From an uncultured Prevotella sp. (GTDB lineage Bacteria > Bacteroidota > Bacteroidia > Bacteroidales > Bacteroidaceae): a stretch of DNA of 45,929 bases. The translations under genes and the position numbers were made by a program. The notes under the pieces were generated by a model. The model searched no databases. It was not told the DNA's origin and worked only from the letters and a program-made list of their open reading frames with translations. Where the stretch lies: positions 1 to 45,929 of the forward strand of contig CAKQDQ010000010.1 of NCBI GenBank assembly GCA_934229335.1. The letters are read 5' to 3'. How positions within the stretch are numbered: position 1 is the stretch's first letter; every line of letters starts with the position of its first letter. Positions 34,713-43,030 of the stretch are shown piece by piece.

Positions 34713-36857
34713 ATGACTCGAAATATACTGAAAAATATACAGAATATGTCGCGATTGGCGTGCGTGATGATGCTTTTCGTGCTGTCGTTAAGTACTGCCA
34801 CCCTCAGTGCGAGCACCGAATTCTTCATAGAGCAGTTAACAACAGCCGATGGACTGGCCAACAACACCGTGCGTTACATTATGCGTGATAGTAGAGGCAG
34901 AATGTGGTTTGCTACCTCCAACGGTGTAAGTGTGTACCAAGACGGCAAGTTCACAAACCTGTATCCTGCGCATGACAAGGGCATTGTTGGCTTGAGCGAC
35001 CTGCGAACACTTATTACTCTTGAGGATAAAAGGGGCTATGTATGGATAGGAACAGCATCTGGCGTAGACTGTTTTAGCATGAAAGAGTCGCGATTGGTGG
35101 ACTATAAGCAGAGTGGGGTAGTGCCTCCAGTTTTGCCAAAGCCCAATAATACACGGGCAATAGACAGCCATGGCACCGTGTGGCGTGTAACAAAAGAAGA
35201 CGGACTCTACGTAACCCACAAGGATGGCAGTAGTGAGCATCTTACAACAGCATCGAAGAACAGTCCGCTTCCCACCAACAATCTGAAGTGCGTATATATA
35301 GATGCTGACGGCATAATATGGATAGGGACAGACAACCTGGGCGTATCGAAACTGTCGGTAACACGTAATGCGGGGGCGGAATACCGCGATGAGGGTGAGA
35401 ACGTAAGGATGCTGACAACGCTAAGTGGGCGAGATATTGCCGTGGCTAATAGGCATGGCGACCTGTGGAGGTATGACTCTCTGTTGCGCCATGAACAGAC
35501 TCTGACGCATTATGCCAATAACACATACTGTATGTTAGTGGATAAGCATGGCGTAACGTGGCGTGGCACTAAGGGAAGCGGACTTTACTGTGGTGACAAA
35601 CACGTAGAGGGACTGCCGCACCACGACATCTATTCGCTGTTAGAAGAGTCAGATACCTGTCTGTGGATAGCCACTTTTGGTGGTGGACTCGTGGCTTATA
35701 ATCCGCAAAAGCATAGGGTTGAGGCAACGTTGCTCACGCAAACACCAGAAAGCAAGCACGTCCGTAAACTGGCGATGGACCATGGTCACCATCTGTGGGT
35801 GGCGACAAGTGACGGTGTTTTCATAATAAACCGCAAGCAAGGTCAACCTGTCTCTGCGCCAGAGATAAGACATTTAAGCGTAAAAGGAGGTCAGTTGCGG
35901 CATAATGAGGTGCGCACACTGTTTGTAGACAGCAAGAACAGAGTGTATATGGCGGAGTTAGGCAGCGGATACGCAATGTGGGAGAATGGCAAGATGACAC
36001 ACTTCACGAAAGCAGACAGCCTTGTCAACGACATGGTTCAGTGCTTCGTGGAGGACCGTCAGGGTTTTATCTGGGTGTCAACAGAGTTTGGCGTCTCTCG
36101 TTTTAACCCCGCCACGAAGAAGATAACCAACTATTTCTTCTCGAAGAATATGCTCAACAACGTATTCGCAGAGAACAGTGGCGTGCTTCTTGCTGACGGG
36201 ACAGTAGCCTTCGGCAGTGCCAACGGCATACTGATAATAACGCCATCCGTTTATAATAAAGGTGAGAAAACCACCGATATAAGTGCTACCGACGTGGCGG
36301 TAAATGGATATTCTGCTAAGAAAAACATAATATACATAGTAAAAACATGGTGGAAGTCGCCGTGGGCTATAGCCATTCTGCTGCTATTGTTGCTTGCTGC
36401 CGTGGCAACATATTACTATAATCGCACCAAAGCCATTCGTTTTCGTGAGCGAATAAGCAAACTAAAGGAGCGTGCCGACCTGTTGTCGACGGACATACAG
36501 CGCAAGAGTGCTGAGGAACAAGACGCTAACGACAAGGCTTTCGCGGAGAAAGTAAAGCGGATAGTAGAAGAGAAGATGTCGGACTCAGACTTTAATGTAG
36601 ATGCTTTCGCAGCCCAAATGGGCATGGGGCGCACCGCCTTCTTTCGCAAGATGAAGCAAGCTACAGGCTGTTCACCAAAGGAATATATAAACAAGAAGCG
36701 TGTTCACCATGCCGCTTACCTTATAACCACAACCTCTAAAACCATCTCAGAGATAGCAATGACGGTGGGATTCAACGACCCGCTTTACTTTTCCCGTGCC
36801 TTTAAGGGCGAGTATAAGTGCAGCCCAAAGGAGTGGAGGAAATTAAATGAAGAATAA
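34713..36857 (+). CDS. Membrane sensor-regulator: two-component-type propeller fused to AraC DNA-binding domain, no kinase
   Basis: This 714-residue protein has an N-terminal signal or anchor helix (MSRLACVMMLFVLSLSTATL). Periplasmic propeller repeats of the hybrid two-component type follow (GLANNTVRYIMRDSRGRMWFAT, KRGYVWIGTASGVDCF, DGIIWIGTDNLGVSKL, RQGFIWVSTEFGVSRFNP). One membrane helix is at about 548-570, and the cytoplasmic part is short, ending in an AraC-type HTH (FNVDAFAAQMGMGRTAFFRKMK … SEIAMTVGFNDPLYFSRAFK). Histidine-kinase, ATPase and receiver domains are absent, as is most of the Y_Y_Y module that normally precedes the membrane helix. It probably binds an oligosaccharide outside and DNA inside, controlling the divergent PL11-GH2 operon. 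I took ATG 34713; GTG 34707 is also in frame. Confidence 0.85.
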   Translation: MTRNILKNIQNMSRLACVMMLFVLSLSTATLSASTEFFIEQLTTADGLANNTVRYIMRDSRGRMWFATSNGVSVYQDGKFTNLYPAHDKGIVGLSDLRTLITLEDKRGYVWIGTASGVDCFSMKESRLVDYKQSGVVPPVLPKPNNTRAIDSHGTVWRVTKEDGLYVTHKDGSSEHLTTASKNSPLPTNNLKCVYIDADGIIWIGTDNLGVSKLSVTRNAGAEYRDEGENVRMLTTLSGRDIAVANRHGDLWRYDSLLRHEQTLTHYANNTYCMLVDKHGVTWRGTKGSGLYCGDKHVEGLPHHDIYSLLEESDTCLWIATFGGGLVAYNPQKHRVEATLLTQTPESKHVRKLAMDHGHHLWVATSDGVFIINRKQGQPVSAPEIRHLSVKGGQLRHNEVRTLFVDSKNRVYMAELGSGYAMWENGKMTHFTKADSLVNDMVQCFVEDRQGFIWVSTEFGVSRFNPATKKITNYFFSKNMLNNVFAENSGVLLADGTVAFGSANGILIITPSVYNKGEKTTDISATDVAVNGYSAKKNIIYIVKTWWKSPWAIAILLLLLLAAVATYYYNRTKAIRFRERISKLKERADLLSTDIQRKSAEEQDANDKAFAEKVKRIVEEKMSDSDFNVDAFAAQMGMGRTAFFRKMKQATGCSPKEYINKKRVHHAAYLITTTSKTISEIAMTVGFNDPLYFSRAFKGEYKCSPKEWRKLNEE

Positions 36858-36864
36858 AGTTTCT

Positions 36865-38481
36865 TCATTTTTTAATCTTCAGCACTGGAGCAATCTCGTT
36901 AGTAGGCTTAGGCAATGTTACCTCAAGTCCGTTAGCAGTCTGCTGTGCCTTCACCTTGCCGTAGCCAAGAAGAATAACAGAACTGATAGCCTTCTTCATG
37001 TAAGGATTACCCTTAGCAAGTGATTTAATAACAATCTTGCCGTCAGGAGCCCATCCGAGAGGAGTGGCATAGAGATACTTCTCCGTTTGGTTAAAACGTA
37101 TGTCGCGGTAGTCCAGTTTTGCGTACATACCGTCATTGAAGCCCTGTGCGTTCAGCTCAATCTTCGTTTCAGCCACAGGTCCCTCGCCAAAAATCTTCCA
37201 TGGCCGTGTGTTGAAAATGCTCTCCTTATTAACATTCATCCACGCCTCAATGCCGTTGAGCACCGCTTCCTCCTTCTCGTCGTAAGTACCGTCAGCCCTT
37301 AGCGGTACACTCAGCAAGAGATTACCGTTCTTACTCACGATGTCTACCAATTGTCTCACTACGCTTGCTGCGCTCTTGTATTGGTTCCTCTCGTAGATAG
37401 AGGTGTTATAGTGCCAGCCGCCAATGCAGTTGCAGGTCTGCCATGGCTCGTCCACCATCTCGTTAGGCGCACCTCGCTCCACGTCCCATGTCAGAGCCTT
37501 ACGCTGTTCGTCGTTGAGAATCTTGCCAAACATCACCGCGCGTGGGTTCTTGTTATAGAAATGCGACGCAATCTTCAGTCCGCAGTCACTGAGAGGGTAG
37601 AATGGCAGTACGGTAACGTCAAAGTATATGAGGTCAGGGTTGTAACGGTTTATGGCATCGAGAGTACGGTCGTAGAAGTTGTCCACAAACTTTTCTGACG
37701 GTTGCGACGCTCCGTTCTCCCAGCCCCACTGACTGTGTATAGATCCATCCCACCAACTCTTTTCGCTCAATGGGTGGTTCTGCGCGTATAAATCCTGTGG
37801 ATCATAGCCCTCCCACCATTTACCTTTGCCGTCAGCCTTAGTCAGTCTGCCATCGTAATATACCCCAGCCTTATCGCCATGCAGGTCGTAACGTGTAGCG
37901 GGTTCATACCAAATCCATGCATGGTCAGCGTGGAAACTGATGCCAAGCGGCAGTCCGTGCTTCTTGGCAGCCTTAGCCCAACCATCGAGAATGTCCTTCT
38001 TCGGCCCCATATTCATAGAGTTCCATGGCTGATACTTGGAGTCCCAGAGGTCGAAGTTGTCGTGGTGGTTACCCAGAACAAAAAAGTATTGCGCTCCAAC
38101 ACGCTTATATTTCTCCACCAACTTATCAGGGTCCCATTTCTCCGCCTTGAAAAGCGGCAGAATATCCTTAAAGCCCACCTCCGAAGGGTGACCGTAATGC
38201 TCACGGTGGAACTTGTATTGCCAAGACCCTTCCTGATACATTCCACGCGCCATCCAGTCGCCAGAGCCTTCTACACACTGCGGTCCCCAGTGCGCCCAGA
38301 TGCCGAACTTAGCGTTGCGGAACCACTCTGGCGTCCTGTGTTGTTCAAGAGACTGCCACGTAGGAGCATACTTGCCCGTCTGCATGGCTTCATGTGCATT
38401 GTTAACAGGCACCTTATAGTCTTGGGCGGTAGCCGTCAATGCGCTACAACCAAGCAGTGCCGCGATAAAAAGATTCTTCAT
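36865..38481 (-). CDS. Glycoside hydrolase family 29 alpha-L-fucosidase
   Basis: This 538-residue protein has a signal peptide ending ALTATAQ. The GH29 barrel is recognised by EWFRNAKFGIWAHWGPQCV, GAQYFFVLGNHHDNFDLWDS and KHGLPLGISFHADHAW. The likely nucleophile is Asp288 in PDLIYFDVTVLP. The C-terminal beta domain starts around RPWKIFGEGP. It would remove alpha-fucose from pectin side chains or other glycans. It converges with the regulator, leaving seven bases between the stops and no terminator, and has its own promoter. It has no sorting-like tail, so it is probably periplasmic. Confidence 0.9.
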   Translation of the reverse strand: MKNLFIAALLGCSALTATAQDYKVPVNNAHEAMQTGKYAPTWQSLEQHRTPEWFRNAKFGIWAHWGPQCVEGSGDWMARGMYQEGSWQYKFHREHYGHPSEVGFKDILPLFKAEKWDPDKLVEKYKRVGAQYFFVLGNHHDNFDLWDSKYQPWNSMNMGPKKDILDGWAKAAKKHGLPLGISFHADHAWIWYEPATRYDLHGDKAGVYYDGRLTKADGKGKWWEGYDPQDLYAQNHPLSEKSWWDGSIHSQWGWENGASQPSEKFVDNFYDRTLDAINRYNPDLIYFDVTVLPFYPLSDCGLKIASHFYNKNPRAVMFGKILNDEQRKALTWDVERGAPNEMVDEPWQTCNCIGGWHYNTSIYERNQYKSAASVVRQLVDIVSKNGNLLLSVPLRADGTYDEKEEAVLNGIEAWMNVNKESIFNTRPWKIFGEGPVAETKIELNAQGFNDGMYAKLDYRDIRFNQTEKYLYATPLGWAPDGKIVIKSLAKGNPYMKKAISSVILLGYGKVKAQQTANGLEVTLPKPTNEIAPVLKIKK

Positions 38482-38545
38482 ATTAATATTGCTTAGAGGT
38501 TAGTTTGTAGATAAGTTTCTATGTGTTGCAAAAATGCTCGTTTCC

Positions 38546-38553
38546 CAAATTTA
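38546..38553 (-). promoter_or_regulatory. -7 box of the GH29 gene
   Basis: The minus strand reads TAAATTTG, 65 bases before the GH29 ATG. No -33 TTTG is at the right distance, consistent with activator dependence. The surrounding 21 bases recur at 38733-38753 with one change, which alters the box to TAAATTTC. Confidence 0.55.
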
Positions 38554-38639
38554 CCATTTTTGCTGTGATATGTATAAGATACTGTAACATCTTCAAACTT
38601 AAGATGTTATGTCTTGCACTTGCGATAACGCCTCTTTTA

Positions 38640-38720
38640 CGTTGCAATTAGACCCTGATTACGTTGTGATTTGGGCTTTATTACATTGTAAAAGGATAGT
38701 GATTGTAGTGCGAAAAGGGG
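38640..38720. repeat. Diverged 22-base repeat cluster, site 3
   Basis: Units such as GGGCTTTATTACATTGTAAA and an inverted TGTAGTGCGAAAAGGGG resemble the repeats at 15281 and 24023 with many changes to A or T. Membership is likely but weaker than at the other sites. Confidence 0.4.
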
Positions 38721-38761
38721 CAAATGACGGTGTTTCCGAAATTTACCATTTTTTATTTTAT

Positions 38762-38802
38762 ACATTAATCACCATTAATGTTAGATTAATGGTGATTAAT
38801 GT
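38762..38802. repeat. Perfect 18-bp palindrome with four ATTAAT boxes
   Basis: 38762-38779 pairs exactly with 38785-38802 around the loop GTTAG. Each arm contains ATTAAT twice. No T tract follows on either strand, so it looks more like a protein-binding site than a terminator. It lies downstream of SOTCase and upstream of the GH29 gene. Confidence 0.6.
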
Positions 38803-38868
38803 TATAAACTTAGTGAGTGGCACGATGAGGTGTTCTCTCAAGATATTTCAGTTTGACTATACGTCTTT

Positions 38869-39843
38869 TTACAGTGCTTCGAGCATACGCTTGATAACCA
38901 CCTCCGCACTAATCTCACGGTTGGCAGCCTCAGGAATGACGAGAGAGTTCTTGCTCTCAATAACGTCGTCGGTAACGATGAGACCACGTCGAACAGGCAG
39001 ACAGTGCATAAACTTGCCATTGTCAGTCCATGACATGTGCTCAGCGTCAACAGTCCAGTGAGCCATCTCCTTATAGTCGGCCAGAATCTTGCCATAGTCC
39101 GCGGCATTAGCGACACCAGGGCAAGACCAGTTTTTGGCGTATATGAAGTCAGCACCCTCAAAAGCCTTCTTCTGATCATACTCAATCGTTGCGCCAGCAG
39201 TGAACTTAGGGTCCAACTCGTAGCCCTCAGGATGAGCGATAACGAGGTCAACATCTGGAGCGGCGAGCATCCATTCAGCAAACGAGTTAGGCACAGCCTG
39301 AGGCAGAGCACGACAATGTGGTGCCCATGAGAGGACAGCCTTAACACGCTCCTTAGTCTTATGCTCCTCTATAGTGATAAGGTCGGCGAATGCCTGCAGA
39401 GGGTGAACAGTAGCCGTCTCCATAGCAAAGACAGGGCGACCGCTGTACTTAACAAACTGGTTGACGATGGTCTCAGCGTAGTCATAGTCGCGATCTGTCA
39501 GTCCAGCAAATGAGCGTATGCCGATAAGGTCGCAGAAACTGCCCATCACAGGGATAGCCTCAAGGAGGTGCTCAGACTTGTCACCGTCCATGATGACGCC
39601 ACGCTCAGTCTCCAACTTCCATGCGCCAGCGTTAACATCGAGAACAATAACGTTCATGCCAAGGTTCATAGCAGCCTTCTGAGTAGAAAGACGAGTGCGC
39701 AGAGAGTTATTGAAGAACACCATCAGCAGAGTTTTGTTCTTGCCGAGATGCTGAAAAGCGAAGCGGTCTTGCTTCACCAACTGTGCCTCGGCAAGGGCTT
39801 CTGTGATGTTGCCAAGGTCTTTAGCGTTGAAAAAAGTCTTCAT
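38869..39843 (-). CDS. argF': N-succinyl-L-ornithine carbamoyltransferase (SOTCase)
   Basis: This 324-residue transcarbamylase has a carbamoyl-phosphate site of the form FNNSLRTRLST and the block ALPQAVPNSFAEW. The block GAWKLETERGVIMDGDKSEHLLEAIPVMG marks the Bacteroidetes succinylornithine enzyme rather than ordinary ArgF. It makes N-succinylcitrulline in the Bacteroidetes arginine pathway. It is monocistronic and divergent from folP. Separating it from an N-acetylornithine enzyme rests on taxon and the 80-loop sequence; I favour the succinyl form. Confidence 0.88.
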   Translation of the reverse strand: MKTFFNAKDLGNITEALAEAQLVKQDRFAFQHLGKNKTLLMVFFNNSLRTRLSTQKAAMNLGMNVIVLDVNAGAWKLETERGVIMDGDKSEHLLEAIPVMGSFCDLIGIRSFAGLTDRDYDYAETIVNQFVKYSGRPVFAMETATVHPLQAFADLITIEEHKTKERVKAVLSWAPHCRALPQAVPNSFAEWMLAAPDVDLVIAHPEGYELDPKFTAGATIEYDQKKAFEGADFIYAKNWSCPGVANAADYGKILADYKEMAHWTVDAEHMSWTDNGKFMHCLPVRRGLIVTDDVIESKNSLVIPEAANREISAEVVIKRMLEAL

Positions 39844-39880
39844 TATAAATATGTTTTAATTTTGAAATCACTTTACGATG

Positions 39881-39888
39881 CAAAAATA
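39881..39888 (-). promoter_or_regulatory. -7 box of the SOTCase gene
   Basis: The minus strand reads TATTTTTG followed by C, 37 bases before the ATG, and fits TAnnTTTG. The -33 position is less clear. Confidence 0.55.
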
Positions 39889-39940
39889 ATGATTTTTTTT
39901 GACAAATGCGTACTGTTGCCAATTAAAATTAGGTAAAAAG

Positions 39941-39972
39941 TTTGCGAGACTGCAAAATTATTGCTACTTTTG
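39941..39972 (+). promoter_or_regulatory. Promoter of folP-cdaA
   Basis: TTTG (39941-39944), a 20-base spacer, TACTTTTG (39965-39972), a full consensus match, 37 bases before the folP ATG. Confidence 0.75.
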
Positions 39973-40009
39973 TAGCATCAAACAGGGAAATAGAACATAT
40001 CATGTTACT

Positions 40010-40897
40010 ATGACAAATCACGACATAATACAATCCGTTTTTACTAATAAGGGAAAATGTTATGACGGTACGCCACTTGTGATGGGTGTGCTGAACTGTA
40101 CCCCCGATTCTTTCTTCGTAGGAAGCCGTAAGCAGACCGAAGCAGAGATTGCCGCCAGAGCTGAACAGATATTAAGCGAGGGCGGCTCTATCATTGATAT
40201 AGGTGCGTTTAGTACCAGACCAGGAGCTGAGGTGGTGTCAGAGGAAGAAGAAAAAAGACGCCTGAGCAGGGCTTTGCGCATAGTAAGAAACGTCCATCCC
40301 AATGCAGTGGTGAGCGTAGACACTTACCGTCCCGAAGTAGCGAGAATGGCTGTGGAGGTGTATGGAGCCGACATCATCAACGATGTGTCAGAAGGTGGCA
40401 TCACGGGAGTAGTAGATACTCCACTAAACAACGCCATAGACGCAGACGGAATACCAGAGATATTCAAGGAGATGAAACACTTGCGCGTACCTTATATATT
40501 AATGTCGGTACAGGATAGCGTAGAGAAGGTGATAGAAAACTTCCGTAAGGAGGTAGCGCAGTTAGCGAGTCTCGGTGTAGACAAGGTGATTCTCGACCCA
40601 GGATATGGTTTCGGCAAAGAAGTGATAAAAGGAAACTACGAGGTGCTACGACGCCAGAAAGAGATAAAAGAAGCGTTCCCTGAACTGCCATTGTTGGCAG
40701 GTATGAGTCGCAAACGCATGATATGGCAGCTGTTAGACGGTACAGCGCAGGATGACAGTGCTATGTATGGCACCATGCTTGTTGATATGCTCGCGTTGCA
40801 AAACGGAGCTGATATACTCAGAGTACACGACGTAAAGCAGGCTGTTGACACAGTAAAGGTGTTTCAGGCATATAGAGGAGAGAATATAAGACATTAA
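40010..40897 (+). CDS. folP: Dihydropteroate synthase
   Basis: This 295-residue folate enzyme joins p-aminobenzoate to the pterin diphosphate. Signature motifs are GVLNCTPDSFF, IIDIGAFSTRPGA, VVSVDTYRPEVA, ILDPGYGFGK and LLAGMSRKRMI. The usual NVTPDSF and DIGGESTRPG are slightly changed to NCTPDSF and DIGAFSTRPG, as is common in Bacteroidetes. The ATG at 40010 begins the conserved part and follows the promoter; the frame stays open to 39899 but that stretch is the promoter itself. cdaA follows within 60 bases, a conserved pairing in the phylum. Confidence 0.93.
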   Translation: MTNHDIIQSVFTNKGKCYDGTPLVMGVLNCTPDSFFVGSRKQTEAEIAARAEQILSEGGSIIDIGAFSTRPGAEVVSEEEEKRRLSRALRIVRNVHPNAVVSVDTYRPEVARMAVEVYGADIINDVSEGGITGVVDTPLNNAIDADGIPEIFKEMKHLRVPYILMSVQDSVEKVIENFRKEVAQLASLGVDKVILDPGYGFGKEVIKGNYEVLRRQKEIKEAFPELPLLAGMSRKRMIWQLLDGTAQDDSAMYGTMLVDMLALQNGADILRVHDVKQAVDTVKVFQAYRGENIRH

Positions 40898-40956
40898 GGA
40901 GGCAGTGTGCAGGAAGCACTATCATAATCAAAAACGTAAAGTAAAATAACTACTAC

Positions 40957-41724
40957 TTGTTTATCTCTTTCGGCATAAAGGACGCAGTAGACATATTGTT
41001 TGTCGCAATATTGCTCTACTATACTTATCGATTCATGAGAGAATCGAGAACACTTAACGTGTTCATCGGTATTCTCTCATTCATCATAGTATGGCTGCTC
41101 GTGTCGCAAGTGTTTGAGATGAGGCTTACCGGAGCAATATTCGACAAGTTCGTAAGCGTAGGCGCACTCGCCATAATAGTGCTCTTTCAGGAAGAGATAC
41201 GAAAGTTCTTGTACAGCGTAGGCGAGCAAAGAAAAATGCACTCTTTCGTAAGGCTCTTTATAAAAAAGGAGGAGAAGGTGACCACTGACCGTGAGGCGAT
41301 AATGCCGATAGTCATGGCTTGCATCAATATGGCAAGGGCTAAGTGTGGCGCATTGATTGTGATAGAGCGCGGAACACCGCTCAACGACATCGTAGAGACT
41401 GGAGATACGGTTAATGCCAACATCAACCAGCGACTCATTGAAAACATCTTCTTCAAAAACTCACCATTGCACGATGGGGCGATGATAATATCAAAGCAAC
41501 GCATTAAGGCTGCAGGATGCATACTGCCAGTAAGCCATGACCTCGACATACCGCGCGAACTCGGACTGCGTCACCGTGCTGCCATGGGCATATCGCAGCA
41601 GTCAGACGCCATTGCTGTGGTGGTATCAGAGGAGACAGGGCGTATATCCGTAGCGATGAAGGGGCAGTTTCGCCTCAGACTATCAGCGGAAAACCTTGAG
41701 GCTATATTGACGGAAGAGATGTAA
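40957..41724 (+). CDS. cdaA: CdaA-type diadenylate cyclase (c-di-AMP synthase), TTG start
   Basis: This 255-residue membrane enzyme has about three N-terminal helices (DAVDILFVAILLYYTYRF, VFIGILSFIIVWLLVSQ, VGALAIIVLFQ) and a DisA_N cyclase domain. The catalytic motifs are D173-G174-A175 (SPLHDGAMI) and R205-H206-R207 (LGLRHRAAMG). It converts two ATP to c-di-AMP, which controls turgor, potassium and wall homeostasis. No ATG exists at the conserved N terminus: the sequence after TTG 40957 encodes the family-typical MFISFGIKD, a stop lies 15 bases upstream, and the first in-frame ATG would remove the first helix. TTG is therefore the start. Confidence 0.9.
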   Translation: MFISFGIKDAVDILFVAILLYYTYRFMRESRTLNVFIGILSFIIVWLLVSQVFEMRLTGAIFDKFVSVGALAIIVLFQEEIRKFLYSVGEQRKMHSFVRLFIKKEEKVTTDREAIMPIVMACINMARAKCGALIVIERGTPLNDIVETGDTVNANINQRLIENIFFKNSPLHDGAMIISKQRIKAAGCILPVSHDLDIPRELGLRHRAAMGISQQSDAIAVVVSEETGRISVAMKGQFRLRLSAENLEAILTEEM

Positions 41725-41888
41725 GACACATACTGTTATAAACAAATAGTATGGAGGCTTAGGGATAGAGGGATTAACTAAAAGAACCCCCGATAACCAA
41801 ACAACAAAAACACCAGGCAATAAGGTCACTAAACAACAAAACGACAAAACAACTAAAATAACAATACAACTATAAAAACAACTAACAA
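41725..41888 (+). promoter_or_regulatory. C/A-rich leader of pta
   Basis: The last about 80 bases before the pta ATG are almost only A and C with the theme AACAACAAAA, an unstructured, G-poor leader. Bases 41831-41857 have a near-perfect inverted copy just after the pta stop. Confidence 0.55.
41831..41857. repeat. Inverted repeat flanking pta, left arm
   Basis: This 27-base stretch matches the reverse complement of 42901-42927 at 26 of 27 positions. It sits in the pta leader. Confidence 0.8.
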
Positions 41889-42899
41889 ATGAGCTTAATT
41901 GATCAAATCGTAGCGCGCGCAAAGGCTAACAAGCAGCGCATCGTGCTCCCAGAAGCAGAAGAGGAGCGCACACTTATCGCAGCAGACAAAGTGTTGGAAC
42001 AGGGCATTGCAGACCTTATCCTTATCGGTAATCCAGAGAAGGTTGCAGCACTCGCAAAGCAGCATGACCTGAAAAACATAGACAAGGCTACACTCATTGA
42101 CCCAGAGAACTACGAGAAGTCTGAGGAACTCGCACAGCTCCTCGCTAAACTTCGCGAGAAGAAGGGTATGACAATAGAAAAGGCTCGTGAGCTCGTTAAG
42201 AACCCACTATACCTCGGTTGCCTTATCATCAAGACTGAAGGCGCTGACGGACAGATTTCTGGCGCACTCTCAACAACAGGCGATACTCTCCGTCCTGCAT
42301 TGCAGATTATCAAGACTGCGCCTGGTATCACTTGCGTATCTGGTGCTATGCTGATGATTACTGATAAGCCAGAGTATGGCGAGAACGGTGTACTCGTATT
42401 CGCTGACGTTGCTGTTACCCCAATGCCAGACGCTAATCAGCTTGGTCAGATTGCTGTATGCGCAGCTCAGACCGCTAAGTCTGTTGCAGGATTTGCTGAA
42501 CCACGTGTTGCTATGTGCTCTTTCTCTACAAAGGGTTCTGCTAAGCACGAGGTGGTAGACAAGGTTGTTGAGGCTACAAAGATTGCCAAGGAACTTGACC
42601 CTTCACTCAAAATTGACGGCGAATTGCAGGCTGACGCAGCACTTGTGCCTGCTGTTGGTAACAAGAAGGCACCGGGTTCAGAGATTGCAGGTAAGGCAAA
42701 CGTCCTCGTATTCCCTAACCTTGAGGTTGGTAACATTGGTTACAAGCTCGTTCAGCGTCTTGCTGGTGCTACAGCACTTGGTCCTATTCTTCAGGGTATC
42801 GCACGCCCAGTAAACGACCTTTCACGCGGTTGCTCAGTAGAGGACATCGTAAACCTCGTTGCTATCACAGCGTGTCAGGCTATGGACGCAAAGAAGTAA
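41889..42899 (+). CDS. pta: Phosphate acetyltransferase
   Basis: This 336-residue short-form Pta has no N-terminal DRTGG or BioD-like regulatory domains. Recognisable blocks are [72 protein letters not shown] and [17 protein letters not shown]. It interconverts acetyl-CoA and acetyl-phosphate, the first step of acetate fermentation with AckA next door. Codon use (GCT, GTT, CGT) is that of a highly expressed gene. Inverted repeats flank it. Confidence 0.95.
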   Translation: MSLIDQIVARAKANKQRIVLPEAEEERTLIAADKVLEQGIADLILIGNPEKVAALAKQHDLKNIDKATLIDPENYEKSEELAQLLAKLREKKGMTIEKARELVKNPLYLGCLIIKTEGADGQISGALSTTGDTLRPALQIIKTAPGITCVSGAMLMITDKPEYGENGVLVFADVAVTPMPDANQLGQIAVCAAQTAKSVAGFAEPRVAMCSFSTKGSAKHEVVDKVVEATKIAKELDPSLKIDGELQADAALVPAVGNKKAPGSEIAGKANVLVFPNLEVGNIGYKLVQRLAGATALGPILQGIARPVNDLSRGCSVEDIVNLVAITACQAMDAKK

Positions 42900-42900
42900 C

Positions 42901-42927
42901 TTTAGTTGTTTAGTCGTTTTGTTGTTT
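42901..42927. repeat. Inverted repeat flanking pta, right arm
   Basis: It begins two bases after the pta TAA and is the inverted partner of 41831-41857. Its right part also forms the left arm of a local hairpin at 42917-42982. Confidence 0.8.
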
Positions 42928-42982
42928 GGTGGTTTAGTTATTAGTAAGATTATAACTTAATAACAACCGCCAAACAACAAAA
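42917..42982. other. Long hairpin in the pta-ackA gap
   Basis: 42917-42934 pairs with 42965-42982 over 18 bp with a single G-T pair. An inner GTTATTA/TAATAAC stem continues the helix. It may terminate part of the pta transcripts or protect the mRNA end. The ackA leader after it is again C/A-rich. Confidence 0.6.
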
Positions 42983-43030
42983 AACACAATCAACAAAACA
43001 ACAAAACAGCAAAATAACAAAACAACAGAA

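Larger units (their letters stand above)
38482..38868. other. 387-base regulatory region between SOTCase and GH29
   Basis: No gene. In order it holds the GH29 -7 box at 38546-38553, a diverged 22-base repeat cluster at about 38640-38720, a second copy of the promoter-box sequence at 38733-38753 and a perfect palindrome at 38762-38802. Confidence 0.65.

Noticed and set aside
39899..40009. Longer N terminus of folP
   Set aside because: This stretch contains the folP promoter (39941-39972), and the conserved protein begins at 40010.
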